Assembly: GCA_903889445.1 (NCBI GenBank)
Contig: CAISXF010000080.1
Location: 38,247 to 102,246 of the forward strand
From: an uncultured Pseudomonadota bacterium
Lineage (GTDB): Bacteria > Pseudomonadota > Gammaproteobacteria > Methylococcales > Methylomonadaceae
DNA: 64,000 bases
Direction of reading: 5' to 3'
Shown one piece after another: positions 48,649-58,359 of this stretch (position 1 is the first letter of the stretch; each line of letters begins with the position of its first letter). The position numbers and the translations under genes are program-made. Under the pieces are notes generated by a model. The model did no database searches, was not told the origin of the DNA, and saw nothing but the letters and a program-made list of their open reading frames with translations.

Positions 48649-51105
48649 TCAAAAATTGTACATATAAGACAACCCTACCGCATGGATAGAATAAGTCGGC
48701 GATTGTTCAGACGTTGGCACCACACCTGATGGCGTACCCGCTGGCTGCATTCCAGTATAAATATAATCACTGCTAAACAAATGCTGATACATATAAGTTA
48801 AATGAATCGCAGAAGGTTTGTTGATGATGTATTTCGCCCCCAATTTGAATTGAAATGTTTGGGTTTTGACCGTTGGCATATCGGCTGCGCGAGTGTAGTA
48901 ATAAGCTGGCTGTCCCGTTACTTGTGTATAACTTCCGCCATCCACACCAATCAATGTTCGAGCAAAACTATAAACAAAGTCGCCGTTCATATCTAATTTA
49001 CCGCCGAAAAATCCTTTATGTTTTACGCCCAAACCCACCGTGTCGATGTTGTCGTTCATATTGGTGAACCAATTGCGACAAGGATCGGTTTTCGCACTAT
49101 TGTTCATCGCTTGAACAGTAGGAACACAGCCGCCAGAAAGCGTTGCAGCAGTCGCTACGCCGCCAATGCTAGCCGTGCTGGAATTGGAATTATTTCCGTA
49201 AGACATTCCCGCTGTTTTGGAAAGAATATCTTGGTACGAATAAAAAACTTGAACACTGGTATCTTCATCAAAGTTGTAATTCGTATCAAAATTCGTTCCC
49301 CAATTTCTCGAAGACTGTAGCCCCGAACTAGAATCTGGATATTCGTCGTAACGGAAATCACCGCCCACGCCCAACGACAATTTGTTATTCACTTGATAAT
49401 CTAAATACGAATGCACTTTTTGGCGATCACGACTGGAGGTATTGAATCGCCCAAGACCGTTCATATCCATTGAGTTATTCGCTAAATTTCCCGTCGTGGC
49501 GGCATTATTATTAGGAAACAAAGCCGTTGGCGCATTGGCATAAGGCGAAAATGCACCCCACGCAGGTAATCCCGATTGCGTAATTAAATTATAAAGTGCC
49601 ATGTTGCCAGCCGTGGCGGGATACGATGCCCATGCTCCATTATCTTGATTGTAATTATCCGCTGTTCGATGCGAATAAGCGTAACCCAATTTGCTGTTGA
49701 ATTTATCCAGAAAACTGCCTCGATAATCAATTTTTCCCGTGTTTTCAAGCGTTGTTCCCGTATCCGCACAAGAAATCCAAGTGCCGTTACACCAGCGATC
49801 AATGTTTTGGATTTCGTAGCCCGCCTTTAACCAATGACCTTTCGCGAACGAATAATTGGCATCTAAATTTCCTTGATTGATGCGCTTGCTGTACGGCGTA
49901 TTGCTACGAAAATTGTTAATCGAACCCGCCGTTCCAACAGGATTATCGACATCGGTAAAATTATACAAATTGATGGGCGTATTATTATCGCGTTCGTCGA
50001 ATTTATAAGACGACGCTAAATTTAAATCGCTATTTACCTTGTGCGTTAACTTCAAATTCACGGTTTTGGTTTCGACATCGCCATTCAGATTTGACGTTGG
50101 CAACACACCGCCACCATCGATGGAGGTGTTGTAAGGTAAAAATGATTGAGTTTGCCAGTTTCGCGCATACGAACCGTTGGCAACTAGCTTCGTATCGGAA
50201 CTGAAATTATATCCGCCCGTCAAACTAAACTGATGAAATTGGTTATCGGGTGCGCTGCTCATACGTCCAAAATTCGGCTGACCCGCCGCAAACGGATTTT
50301 GAAACGAAACGCCGTTAATATCGTTGTGAAATAACGAACCATAATACGCAAATTGACCAAACCCTTTCTCGCCTGTGTATTTCATGCTGGCGTTAATTTG
50401 GTCGGTCGATTGAGAAATGGGATTCGGTAAAATAATCGAACGTGCCGCGACAATTGGCGCACCCAGAGTTTGCAAACCATTTTTATCTTCATGGCGCGTG
50501 CTGGCTTGCGCTTCCCATTCGGGCGTTAAAAAATAACTAAAACCACCATCAATTTTTTTGCGCGTCGTTTCCATGTTCACGGTATGAAAATCAGGCAAAT
50601 CACTTAACGGCAAGGTTCGCATATTATTAGCCGTTTTGGGATATAACCAGTCATTCGGCAAGGCTAAATTTGCACCACCTGACCCCAAATAAGGCGTTTG
50701 ATAACTATCGTTGCGATTCACCTGCAATTCGTCGTAACCAAAATTGAGTTTGTAGTTGCCTTGATTTTTATATTCACCCGTGAAACTGCGCGTGTCTAAA
50801 CCAATGTTTTTGCCCGTAACTTGCCAACGAGTCGCGTCATCACTGTCGTAAGTTCCGCCGCCACGAATATCGAAATTACCGATGCCGTATGCGCCGCTGT
50901 CATTCAAACCGTTGTATTGACCGAATTTCCACGACGTATCCGTCACGCCTCCCACGCCCAATTCCACGGTACTTTTGGGTTTGGTCAATTCGGTTACTTC
51001 TGATTCGGCTTCTTTATCTGCCGCCAGGGCAAATGAAGAAAAAATAGCACCCATTGTGAAGGCGATTGTTTTGTACATAAAAAAACGAATGTGTTTGTTG
51101 TTCAT
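48649..51105 (-). CDS. MtrB/PioB-family outer-membrane beta-barrel
   Basis: 818 aa with a signal peptide (IAFTMGAIFSSFALA-AD) and a strong ribosome site (AGGAGG). The body is alternating amphipathic strands rich in Y, N and G, such as NFDIRGGGTYDSDDATRW and LNFGYDEL. It ends in the aromatic C-terminus SYMYNF expected for BAM insertion. The family name rests on size, layout and the adjacent decahaem gene. Such barrels hold a decahaem MtrA/PioA so electrons cross the outer membrane. No extracellular MtrC/OmcA-type cytochrome gene is adjacent. Confidence 0.88.
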   Translation of the reverse strand: MNNKHIRFFMYKTIAFTMGAIFSSFALAADKEAESEVTELTKPKSTVELGVGGVTDTSWKFGQYNGLNDSGAYGIGNFDIRGGGTYDSDDATRWQVTGKNIGLDTRSFTGEYKNQGNYKLNFGYDELQVNRNDSYQTPYLGSGGANLALPNDWLYPKTANNMRTLPLSDLPDFHTVNMETTRKKIDGGFSYFLTPEWEAQASTRHEDKNGLQTLGAPIVAARSIILPNPISQSTDQINASMKYTGEKGFGQFAYYGSLFHNDINGVSFQNPFAAGQPNFGRMSSAPDNQFHQFSLTGGYNFSSDTKLVANGSYARNWQTQSFLPYNTSIDGGGVLPTSNLNGDVETKTVNLKLTHKVNSDLNLASSYKFDERDNNTPINLYNFTDVDNPVGTAGSINNFRSNTPYSKRINQGNLDANYSFAKGHWLKAGYEIQNIDRWCNGTWISCADTGTTLENTGKIDYRGSFLDKFNSKLGYAYSHRTADNYNQDNGAWASYPATAGNMALYNLITQSGLPAWGAFSPYANAPTALFPNNNAATTGNLANNSMDMNGLGRFNTSSRDRQKVHSYLDYQVNNKLSLGVGGDFRYDEYPDSSSGLQSSRNWGTNFDTNYNFDEDTSVQVFYSYQDILSKTAGMSYGNNSNSSTASIGGVATAATLSGGCVPTVQAMNNSAKTDPCRNWFTNMNDNIDTVGLGVKHKGFFGGKLDMNGDFVYSFARTLIGVDGGSYTQVTGQPAYYYTRAADMPTVKTQTFQFKLGAKYIINKPSAIHLTYMYQHLFSSDYIYTGMQPAGTPSGVVPTSEQSPTYSIHAVGLSYMYNF

Positions 51106-51123
51106 AATCTCGTCCTCCTAATG

Positions 51124-52128
51124 TTATCGGTTAAATTTCGCACCAGCGGGATGATTAGAACCATGAATCATGGAATGACAACTCAAACAAGCACGACCAT
51201 TCGCTTGCGCTCGGGGATTTAAATTTCCCGCAGATTGATTACCGTTGACCGTTGTTACATCACCACCTATTAAGTTTGCACCGCTATCGACAGCATTTGC
51301 ATGATCGGCGGTATGGCATTCTTGGCATAACCACGGAGCGCGAGTTTTTAATAATGGCGAATTGTTAGAACCGTGCGGAGTGTGGCAATTCGTACAATCA
51401 TCAAAAACAGGCGAATGTTCCCACAAAAATGGACCGCGTTTTTCGGCATGACAGGTGTAACACGTTTCATTAGTGGAATTTTTAATTAACAATTTTGGTC
51501 CAGTTGAACCGTGTGGATTATGGCAATCGGAACACGCTGTTTTCCCCGCTTGAATCGGGTGGGTAGAAAACAAATGGGTTTCCGCGCGTTGACTTTTATG
51601 GCAAGTAAAACAAACGTCTGGTTGCGTTGTTTTTGCTAACACTTTGTCACGAGGCGCGTGAACCGTGTGACAAGAATTACACGCGACACCTTGGCTTTGA
51701 TGTTGGCTACCTGTCCAGTGCATACGCAAACCGCTTTCGTGGCACGAAATACATTGTCCATTTCGCGCTTCGGGTGGTGAGGCAGGATACGTTTGTGATT
51801 TTTCAGCAAAAGTAATATCGGGACGCGGTCTTACTTTTTGTTGCGAATCGCCTTTGATATGCGCGTCACTTTCACCGTGACACGATTGACATGATGGCGT
51901 GCGTGAATCGGCTTTATTACCGTGAGCTGTCTGATAAATAGAAAGTATCGGTTTGTTTTCAGTTTCATCATGACAACGTGTACAAACAGCATCTCTGTCT
52001 ATCGCTTGCGCTGGTTTAAGAGTTGACTGTTTATCACTTGGTAACACATTCGCAGCGTAAGCTGGCGAAGTCATGAACCCGCATAACATAATAATCGTAA
52101 TTAAAATTTTCATAAGCTGTAATTTCAT
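51124..52128 (-). CDS. Decahaem c-type cytochrome, MtrA/DmsE family
   Basis: 334 aa if started at ATG 52128 (MKLQL); ATG 52113 is an equal choice and no clear ribosome site decides. The signal peptide is ILITIIMLCGFMTSPAYAA. I count ten CxxCH sites: CTRCH, CQSCH, CISCH, CNSCH, CFTCH, CSDCH, CYTCH, CTNCH, CQECH and CLSCH. Size and haem number fit the MtrA/DmsE/PioA family, which forms a wire through an MtrB barrel. The barrel gene follows after 18 bases, so the pair is almost certainly a complex. Confidence 0.9.
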   Translation of the reverse strand: MKLQLMKILITIIMLCGFMTSPAYAANVLPSDKQSTLKPAQAIDRDAVCTRCHDETENKPILSIYQTAHGNKADSRTPSCQSCHGESDAHIKGDSQQKVRPRPDITFAEKSQTYPASPPEARNGQCISCHESGLRMHWTGSQHQSQGVACNSCHTVHAPRDKVLAKTTQPDVCFTCHKSQRAETHLFSTHPIQAGKTACSDCHNPHGSTGPKLLIKNSTNETCYTCHAEKRGPFLWEHSPVFDDCTNCHTPHGSNNSPLLKTRAPWLCQECHTADHANAVDSGANLIGGDVTTVNGNQSAGNLNPRAQANGRACLSCHSMIHGSNHPAGAKFNR

Positions 52129-52197
52129 CGGTTTAAAAGCCGCGCACAACACGCAACACAAAATATCAATCAGTCTTTTTAGAAATGAAAAATAATG

Positions 52198-52539
52198 TTA
52201 AAGAGAAAGAATCCAATCAACCAAATTCTTGGTTTGTTTCGCGTCATCGGATTTCAAAATTGTATGCGCTTCTTCATGTCCGTCTGGAAATTTCGCCATT
52301 TCACCCGAACTCAAATGACGCAAAAGTTTTTCTTCGCCTTTGGAATCAGCTTTAAATTTCGCGGCGATTTTATTCCACGCGGGCCCATCTTTATCTTTAT
52401 CAACACCGTGACATCGGAAACAATTATTTTGTTTGGCTAAGGCTTTTGCGCCATCAACATCAACTTCTTCAGCGTTAACAGAAAAACAAAATAGGGTAAT
52501 AGCAATCCCAAAAAAAGCATTCAATCTAAAATTTTTCAT
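52198..52539 (-). CDS. Small periplasmic monohaem cytochrome c
   Basis: 113 aa with a signal peptide (AFFGIAITLFCFSVNA-EE) and a ribosome site GAGGTG. The haem site is NCFRCHGVDKDKDGPAW; a Met ligand candidate lies in GEMAKFPDGHEEAH. It resembles class I cytochromes such as c5/c551. It begins the second transcription unit of the cluster (after the terminator at 52.65 kb) and precedes the decahaem gene by about 70 bases. It could shuttle electrons in the periplasm. Confidence 0.88.
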   Translation of the reverse strand: MKNFRLNAFFGIAITLFCFSVNAEEVDVDGAKALAKQNNCFRCHGVDKDKDGPAWNKIAAKFKADSKGEEKLLRHLSSGEMAKFPDGHEEAHTILKSDDAKQTKNLVDWILSL

Positions 52540-52642
52540 AAATTCACCTCAATAGTTAATAAATACTACTTTTTTAATGGTAATCCAAAAAACCCTATCA
52601 TTACAATTGAAATTTATCACTGAAGACTGATCTAAAAAGAAA

Positions 52643-52675
52643 AAAGGGCTTCAAATTATTTAAAGCCCTTTCTTT
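52643..52675 (-). terminator. Terminator after the cytochrome pseudogene
   Basis: On the minus strand, stem AAAGGGCTT(T) / (G)AAGCCCTTT with a short loop is followed by TTTTCTTTTT. It separates the cd1-like unit from the cytochrome/decahaem/porin unit. Confidence 0.85.
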
Positions 52676-52681
52676 CAACAA

Positions 52682-52987
52682 CTACTTACTGCTTTTCAAC
52701 GTTTTGACCAACCACTTGATTTCGTCGGGTTCAAACGTTGCTTTCCACGACGACATCATCGTGCCTTTGCGTCCGTTTGTAATCGTTTCAACTAATAAAT
52801 CATCGGCTTTACTTGCCAATGCTGCTGGTTGAAGAGAAGGTCCCATCGCCCCTTGCAACGTCGCGCCGTAACAGCCGCCACAACTATTTTGTAACAACGT
52901 GCGAATCTCAGTTTGACGTTCCGCAGCAGGTTCCGCCGCCAAACAACTGCTCGAAATACACAACAACAATAATCATTTTTTCATCAT
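52682..52987 (-). pseudogene. Decayed c-type cytochrome gene
   Basis: The frame starts at ATG 52987 with ribosome site AGGAG, overlapping the stop of the cd1-like gene. It reads MMKK, then an in-frame TGA (52975-52973), then LLLLCISSSCLA (rest of a signal peptide) and a cytochrome c body of about 90 aa ending KTLKSSK. The haem motif is CGGCYG instead of CxxCH: the axial His codon CAC is TAC. The Met ligand region (GTMMSSW) remains. Two independent lesions point to a real pseudogene. A TTG downstream could restart translation, but the product could not bind haem c normally. Confidence 0.82.
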
Positions 52988-54546
52988 TTCGCTCCTTTCA
53001 TTTCATCTGGCGCAAGACCGCGCGTCATGTATTTTACTCGTCCACGCGAAAAAATACCCGCTGGACTTTCCATTGGCAACGTTGTCACTTTTTCCAATGT
53101 GTGCGAGTTATAAACCACGACTTCATTGCCGTCATAACCTGCGCTGACGTACAAAAATTTGCCGTCCGCGCTGTATTCAGGGAAATAAGCGTGACCGCCC
53201 ACATCCAATGTTTTCACGACTTCGAGCGATTTTTTATCAATCAATTGAATGGCGCGAGCGCGAGTATCTTTTGAAATAATATCCACTGCGACATACGGCG
53301 CGTTAGCATGAGCAGCGGGCGATTCTGTGCCGCCTAAAACAGGAATTTGTTTGACCAATTCCATTTTGTCCAAATCCCAAACGCTGACAACCATTTTGTC
53401 GCAATCACCGAAATTCGTGCCAAAACCCAAAGTGCGTCCGTCCACTTTTACCGCCGAACCCCCGCCAACGTGAGGCACGCAACCAGCGGGTAATTTCTTG
53501 ATGATTTTGCGTTCTTTCAAATCAATCGCCGCCACGATGCTGTCATCGTAAGACGCAACCATCAAATTTTGACCGCCGTGCGTTAAAAACGCATCGTGCA
53601 AATGGCGACCGACGTTGGTGATTTTGGTGACGGGGAAATCGTCTTTCAAATCAACAATCCAAACTTGACCGGCATTTTCTAACGCAATCGCAAAAATATC
53701 CGCAAACGGCGTGCCGATAATCATGCCCGAATCGGAACTGACTTGTTTTCCGTCTGGATCAACGCCTTCGAGTTCAAACATTTTCAACGGTTCAAGCGTG
53801 TCGGCGTTCAACATCACGGCGTTATGTGGCACAAACGAACCCGCCATAATATATTTACCGTCGCGTGAAATACCAATACTTGGGCCATTCATGCCAGTTT
53901 TAATGCTGCGAACAATTTGCATCGAATACAAATCGATTTTGAAAATCTCCGCCGTATCGGTTTTAACATACGCCCAACGCGGATTGGTCGGATTGAATTC
54001 GATAATATGCGCGGCAGTTCCAGTGTGAACTTCGCCTATTTTTTCGTGCGTGACGCTGTTAATAAATACCGCTTTTGAAGCGTCGCCGCGCCCATATTTC
54101 CCCCGCGCCGCCACACCGATAACGTTGTCCATGCTGTCGATGGTGTAAGTCGGTTTATTCGGCAAGGTACTTTCATCTTTGATGTGAACGTGCAACGATT
54201 TTTTCATGTCGTCGATTGTCCACGCGGGATTGGGTTGTTTCGGCGTAGTTTGCAGATGTTTGACCAAACTGCGAATATCATCGTCCGCTAATTTTCCATA
54301 AAACGGAGGCATCAACGTATCGAAACTGCCCGTCATCACCAAACTGCGTAATGCCGTTGGACTGCGACCTTTCAACGTTTCCGAATTCAACGCGGGCGCA
54401 ATGAAACCGCCTTGATCCGCACCGTGACAACTGGCGCAGTTTTCTTGAAAAAGCGCGTTCATTTTTTTGGAATCATCCGCCGCCGTCGCGCCAAACGATA
54501 AAATACCGAACACGGTTGCGGCTAGAATTTTTATTTTTATTGTCAT
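52984..54546 (-). CDS. Cytochrome cd1-like protein (NirS/NirN family)
   Basis: 520 aa, signal peptide (MTIKIKILAATVFGILSFGATA-AD), ribosome site GGAAGG. The N-terminal haem c domain has CASCHGADQGGFIAPAL (near residue 36). From about residue 125 on is an eight-bladed d1-type propeller. The His expected to ligate haem d1 is in HTGTAAHIIEF, and the two distal-pocket His of nitrite reductases appear as HLHDAF and CVPHVGGGS. All three are conserved, so a d1 haem is plausible. No d1-synthesis gene (nirE, J, D/L/G/H, F) is in the window, so whether it is a nitrite reductase, a NirN-like protein or another redox enzyme is open. It heads the unit ending in the cytochrome pseudogene. Confidence 0.85.
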   Translation of the reverse strand: MTIKIKILAATVFGILSFGATAADDSKKMNALFQENCASCHGADQGGFIAPALNSETLKGRSPTALRSLVMTGSFDTLMPPFYGKLADDDIRSLVKHLQTTPKQPNPAWTIDDMKKSLHVHIKDESTLPNKPTYTIDSMDNVIGVAARGKYGRGDASKAVFINSVTHEKIGEVHTGTAAHIIEFNPTNPRWAYVKTDTAEIFKIDLYSMQIVRSIKTGMNGPSIGISRDGKYIMAGSFVPHNAVMLNADTLEPLKMFELEGVDPDGKQVSSDSGMIIGTPFADIFAIALENAGQVWIVDLKDDFPVTKITNVGRHLHDAFLTHGGQNLMVASYDDSIVAAIDLKERKIIKKLPAGCVPHVGGGSAVKVDGRTLGFGTNFGDCDKMVVSVWDLDKMELVKQIPVLGGTESPAAHANAPYVAVDIISKDTRARAIQLIDKKSLEVVKTLDVGGHAYFPEYSADGKFLYVSAGYDGNEVVVYNSHTLEKVTTLPMESPAGIFSRGRVKYMTRGLAPDEMKGAK

Positions 54547-54594
54547 GAGTTAACCTTCCTGTTTAAGTTGAATTGATAGTATAAATCGTTGAGC

Positions 54595-54831
54595 TTATAA
54601 AACCGAAAACGTCAGCGCAAACACGAAAGCCACGATTAAAAACAAAGTAAATAACGCCTTTTTACTCAATCCACGCCCGATGGCAAATAGTTCTGCTTTG
54701 AAGGCGGCTTTGCGACTTTCTGCCCGCCAAATACGTTTTAATTTTCCGCGCCAACTGCGTTGTTCCGCTTGCGCCGATTCTTCCGCTAAAATTTTTTCAA
54801 TTTTTTCATTTAATGATTCTTTTTGTGTCAT
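54595..54831 (-). CDS. Small tail-anchored membrane protein, unknown
   Basis: 78 aa. A charged N-terminal helix (NEKIEKILAEESAQAEQRSW) and a basic middle are followed by a C-terminal membrane helix (KKALFTLFLIVAFVFALTFSVL region). It lies 48 bases upstream of the cd1-like gene in the same direction and could be co-transcribed. I do not recognise the family. The ribosome site is weak; coding is supported by composition and context. Confidence 0.55.
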   Translation of the reverse strand: MTQKESLNEKIEKILAEESAQAEQRSWRGKLKRIWRAESRKAAFKAELFAIGRGLSKKALFTLFLIVAFVFALTFSVL

Positions 54832-54985
54832 AACGTCTCACTGTGTGAATGAAAATAGTCCGCATAGAGTAAGCAAATTGCGGCTTAAAGTCATTTTAAA
54901 CTGCGTTAAACTTTAGTTTTTCGTCCGTCTTACGATACAGTGCCATTCTTTACGATTCACCCATCGATTTTTTCGGGATTTTTAC

Positions 54986-56836
54986 ATGGATATTCAAACC
55001 TCGTTCAACAGTCAAATACTGCAAGCCATGAAAACGCTGGTAGAAAGTAATTTGAATTTAACAGTTGGACAACAACTCGACGTGAAAGTGACGGCGATTA
55101 ACGTTACGGGGATTACCCTAAAATGGGGTGGGCAAACGCTCGTGGTTGAAAATCAAAATCAGCGAGCGATGTTTACGCCGTTTTTGGGTCAAAATGCCAC
55201 GTTGCAGGTGGTTAAAATTACGCCAAATTTAGAATTCAAATTGGTTGCACTCGATACGCAAACTTATGAAAGTCCGCCGCCGAGCGCAGAAAAAATAAAC
55301 GCGATGCGCCTGACGCTTGCCACTGCGCCATTAGTCAATCGCATCGATGAATCGTTGAAAAGTTTTGCCCATCACGCGCAAGGGCAGCGACCGATTGAAG
55401 CAAAAATTGTCGGTTTAGTCGGACATAAAATTCAACTCGAATTAGTGGTGGATGACCATCAAAGTGCAGTGGGCGGCAAAAAAATGTTAGTCAGTCTTGA
55501 ACGGAATCAATTGCAATTGTTACCTTCGCAAGCGGGCGAACCATTGAAAGTCGGACAAGCGTTGACATTAGCGATTACGAAAATTGGCGCGATGCCCGAA
55601 TTTAAACAATTAGCCCCCACGCCCGCCACACCCGCAGAAATTCAGGAAGAAAAAATTGCAGCGTTTATGAAACAACTTTTGCCCCGCCACGAATCGCCAG
55701 CTGTTTTATTGAATCAATTACGCACCGATTTACCGCAATTAGAAATTAAAAATGACACGCTGGCGACGACGTTAAAACAAAATGCAGCGGCATTATTTGA
55801 GCATTTACAGCCGAATGAACAATTGTTTAATCCTCAAAAACTGAAACATTTGATTTATTCGTCTGGGCTATTTTTTGAAGCTAAAAGTGCCGCAAACAAT
55901 GTTCTTAAAGCGACGACACCGCTGCCGTCCACTATTATTAAAACGCCGGCACCGATAGTGGATTTAAAAATGCCGTTATTACATTTGTTGCAACACACCA
56001 GCGTTACGCCAACGCTAAAACAATTGGTTTCGACATTGTTGCAAAATTTATTGAAACAAGAATCCGCGCCCACGCCTGAAGTCGCGCAATTGATTGACCA
56101 AGATGAAGTCGAATTACACGCGCAACTTTTAGCACTTTCGCGTGCTGAAACCGTTCCGCAATCATTAAAAATCCTCGCGACAGAAATTTTACCGAGTTTG
56201 AACGTGCGTGACGATGACGCAGAAATTCTTGTGCCGTTGATGGTTGAAAATGCGCTCGAAGAAGCCGCTCCGACAGATTTTAAAAACGATTTATTCAAAT
56301 TGATGGACACGCTCAAACACGGTATCGCGCAACAAAATGAATTAGCGTTGACCGATACGCAAGTCGATGGTTTGCAGCAATTACAACATAAAACAGAGAA
56401 TTCGCTGGCGAAAATTGTGATTGATCAACTGAATTCCCTGCCAAAAGAAGACAGCAGCAAACAAGTTTGGACGTTTGAATTGCCTTTTTTGATGGGTAAT
56501 CAGGCGGAAACGTTAAAAATGGAAATTCAACGCGATAAAGACAAACAATCGGCGGAAGAACAGGCACAACATTGGTCGGTAAATTTAACGCTCACGCCGC
56601 CAAAGTTGGGCGAAGTTCAATGTGTGATTTCGTACCAAAATGGCGTGGTGAATACATATTTTAAAAATGAACAACCGCACACCACGGCGTTGATTAGTCA
56701 GCATTTGGAGAATTTAAAACAGCAATTGCAAAAAGTGGGATTGATGGCGGGATTGATGAGCGCACACAATAATTTTCAACCGATGAAATCGGCGTATTCG
56801 ATGGATGCAAAATCGTTTTTGAATGAGTGCGCGTAA
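54986..56836 (+). CDS. FliK-like flagellar hook-length control protein
   Basis: 616 aa, no signal peptide or membrane helix. The C-terminal Flg_hook domain (about residues 495-605) is clear: VWTFELPFLMGNQAETLKMEI, HWSVNLTLTPPKLGEVQCVI and LENLKQQLQKVGL. The long Gln/Leu-rich N-terminal part is typical of the variable molecular-ruler region. No flagellar genes surround it, so it is an orphan fliK-type gene. It ends 11 bases from converging dusB. Confidence 0.82.
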   Translation: MDIQTSFNSQILQAMKTLVESNLNLTVGQQLDVKVTAINVTGITLKWGGQTLVVENQNQRAMFTPFLGQNATLQVVKITPNLEFKLVALDTQTYESPPPSAEKINAMRLTLATAPLVNRIDESLKSFAHHAQGQRPIEAKIVGLVGHKIQLELVVDDHQSAVGGKKMLVSLERNQLQLLPSQAGEPLKVGQALTLAITKIGAMPEFKQLAPTPATPAEIQEEKIAAFMKQLLPRHESPAVLLNQLRTDLPQLEIKNDTLATTLKQNAAALFEHLQPNEQLFNPQKLKHLIYSSGLFFEAKSAANNVLKATTPLPSTIIKTPAPIVDLKMPLLHLLQHTSVTPTLKQLVSTLLQNLLKQESAPTPEVAQLIDQDEVELHAQLLALSRAETVPQSLKILATEILPSLNVRDDDAEILVPLMVENALEEAAPTDFKNDLFKLMDTLKHGIAQQNELALTDTQVDGLQQLQHKTENSLAKIVIDQLNSLPKEDSSKQVWTFELPFLMGNQAETLKMEIQRDKDKQSAEEQAQHWSVNLTLTPPKLGEVQCVISYQNGVVNTYFKNEQPHTTALISQHLENLKQQLQKVGLMAGLMSAHNNFQPMKSAYSMDAKSFLNECA

Positions 56837-56847
56837 CGGTTTTTGTT

Positions 56848-57810
56848 TTACAAATGCAACGCCAAACGCACAAATTCCAGTTGTTTGGCGGGTTCTAAGG
56901 TTTCATTGATTTGTTTTTTAAGCTGTAAATCCACTCCGTCAACGTGGCGAAAATACCAACCCGCGTGTTTTCGCGCCAATCGCACACCCAAACCAGCACC
57001 GTAAAATGAATATAAATTTTCTAAATGCAGCGTCATAACACGATAAATTTCATTTACGGTTGGCGATTCGAGCAAAATTCCGTGCGTTAAAAAATGTGAA
57101 ATGTGTTGAAATAACCACGGATTTCCTTGTGCAGCGCGTCCAATCATAATCGCATCTGCGCCCGTTTCATTTAAAACAAACCGCGCTTTTTCGGGCGAAT
57201 CAATATCGCCATTCGCAATAATTGGAATGTTCACGGCGTGTTTCACTTGTTTAATGGTTTCGTATTCGGCAAAACCTTCAAATTTACAAGCACGAGTCCG
57301 TCCGTGAATCGTCAACGCCGCCACGCCAGCATCTTCGGCAATTTTCGCAATCGTCAGCGCGTTCCGCGTTTCAGAATCCCAACCTGTGCGAATTTTTAAA
57401 GTGACGGGAACATTCACCGCATTGACTACAGCTTCGAGGATTTTTTTCACGAGCGTTTCATCGCGCAATAACGCCGAACCTGCCGCGACCGAACACACTT
57501 TTTTTGCGGGACAACCCATGTTTATGTCGATAATTTGTGCGCCATTTTCAACATTGAAACGCGCGGCTTCGGCTAAATCGTGTGGATTTGTGCCGAGAAT
57601 TTGAACCGAACGCAAACCGCTGTTTGCGCTGTGTTCCGCGCGTAATAAGGTGCGCGGATGGTGACGCAAAATAGGATTTGACGCGACCATTTCGGAAACA
57701 GCTAAACCCGCACCGAATTGGGTGCAAATTTCGCGAAATGGCGCGTCAGTAATTCCCGCCATTGGCGCGAGAATTAAATTGTTAGAAAGTTGATGATGGG
57801 CGATGTGCAT
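56848..57810 (-). CDS. dusB: tRNA-dihydrouridine synthase B
   Basis: 320 aa FMN enzyme: ILAPMAGITDAPFRE, SVQILGTNPHDLAEAA, INMGCPAKKVCS (catalytic Cys), TLKIRTGWD, IHGRTRACKFEG, IANGDIDSPEKA and MIGRAAQGNPWLF. It reduces U17-type positions of tRNA. In enterobacteria dusB precedes fis; here fis is absent and the next gene converges. It is the last gene of a tightly packed prmA operon. Confidence 0.95.
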   Translation of the reverse strand: MHIAHHQLSNNLILAPMAGITDAPFREICTQFGAGLAVSEMVASNPILRHHPRTLLRAEHSANSGLRSVQILGTNPHDLAEAARFNVENGAQIIDINMGCPAKKVCSVAAGSALLRDETLVKKILEAVVNAVNVPVTLKIRTGWDSETRNALTIAKIAEDAGVAALTIHGRTRACKFEGFAEYETIKQVKHAVNIPIIANGDIDSPEKARFVLNETGADAIMIGRAAQGNPWLFQHISHFLTHGILLESPTVNEIYRVMTLHLENLYSFYGAGLGVRLARKHAGWYFRHVDGVDLQLKKQINETLEPAKQLEFVRLALHL

Positions 57811-57822
57811 TTTTAAAGGTGT

Positions 57823-58359
57823 TTAGTCTTTTTTAACGGCTTCGTCTTCATTCCAAATCGGATTATTCAAATCGTCAGGATGTAATTTTGCCGCATCGTC
57901 TGGGTAAATGTGCCAAAACGATTTATCGATAGACGCATTGCTGTAATTTTCTTTTTCAGCGTGGGTGAACGGACACCAGAAATTTTCAACCAATTTTACT
58001 AAATACGAATGCCATTCAAATAACGCCACGCTCACAGGGCAATACCAAGAACAATTCAAAATCCAAAACAATTTGGATTGCGAGGTACTTAATGCAAATG
58101 AACCGTCCATTTTGATTTGATTTTTCAAATCGTAGCGGTGACTTTCTTTCGCGGGCAAATAATCGCGCAACGTTCTAACATCTTTTGCGCCCATCATCAG
58201 CAAATGCCAATACGACCAATACGCGCTCAGAAAAATAAACGGCAAAGTCAAAATAGGCAAATAAATCATTACCATGCCGACAGCACGTTTCCATACAGGA
58301 ACGTCTTTATAATGTTTTCCGATGTGTACGCGAGTGCAATTTTCACAGGCTTTTTTCAT
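57823..58359 (-). CDS. Membrane protein of unknown function
   Basis: 178 aa from ATG 58359, which overlaps the stop of the upstream metal-binding peptide gene (ATGA). An N-terminal CENCTRVHIGKHY has a CxxC; one or two hydrophobic segments follow (VGMVMIYLPILTLPFIFLSAYWSYWHLL, and FWILNCSWYCPVSVALFEW). The C-terminus is acidic. I do not recognise the family. Coupling to a Cys-rich metal-binding peptide, its own CxxC and a Cys/His/Trp-rich region suggest metal handling, which is inference. Confidence 0.75.
   Translation of the reverse strand: MKKACENCTRVHIGKHYKDVPVWKRAVGMVMIYLPILTLPFIFLSAYWSYWHLLMMGAKDVRTLRDYLPAKESHRYDLKNQIKMDGSFALSTSQSKLFWILNCSWYCPVSVALFEWHSYLVKLVENFWCPFTHAEKENYSNASIDKSFWHIYPDDAAKLHPDDLNNPIWNEDEAVKKD

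Noticed and set aside
52984..54546. Confident call of respiratory nitrite reductase nirS
   Set aside because: Key His residues fit, but NirN-like paralogues share the fold, and no haem d1 synthesis genes are in view.
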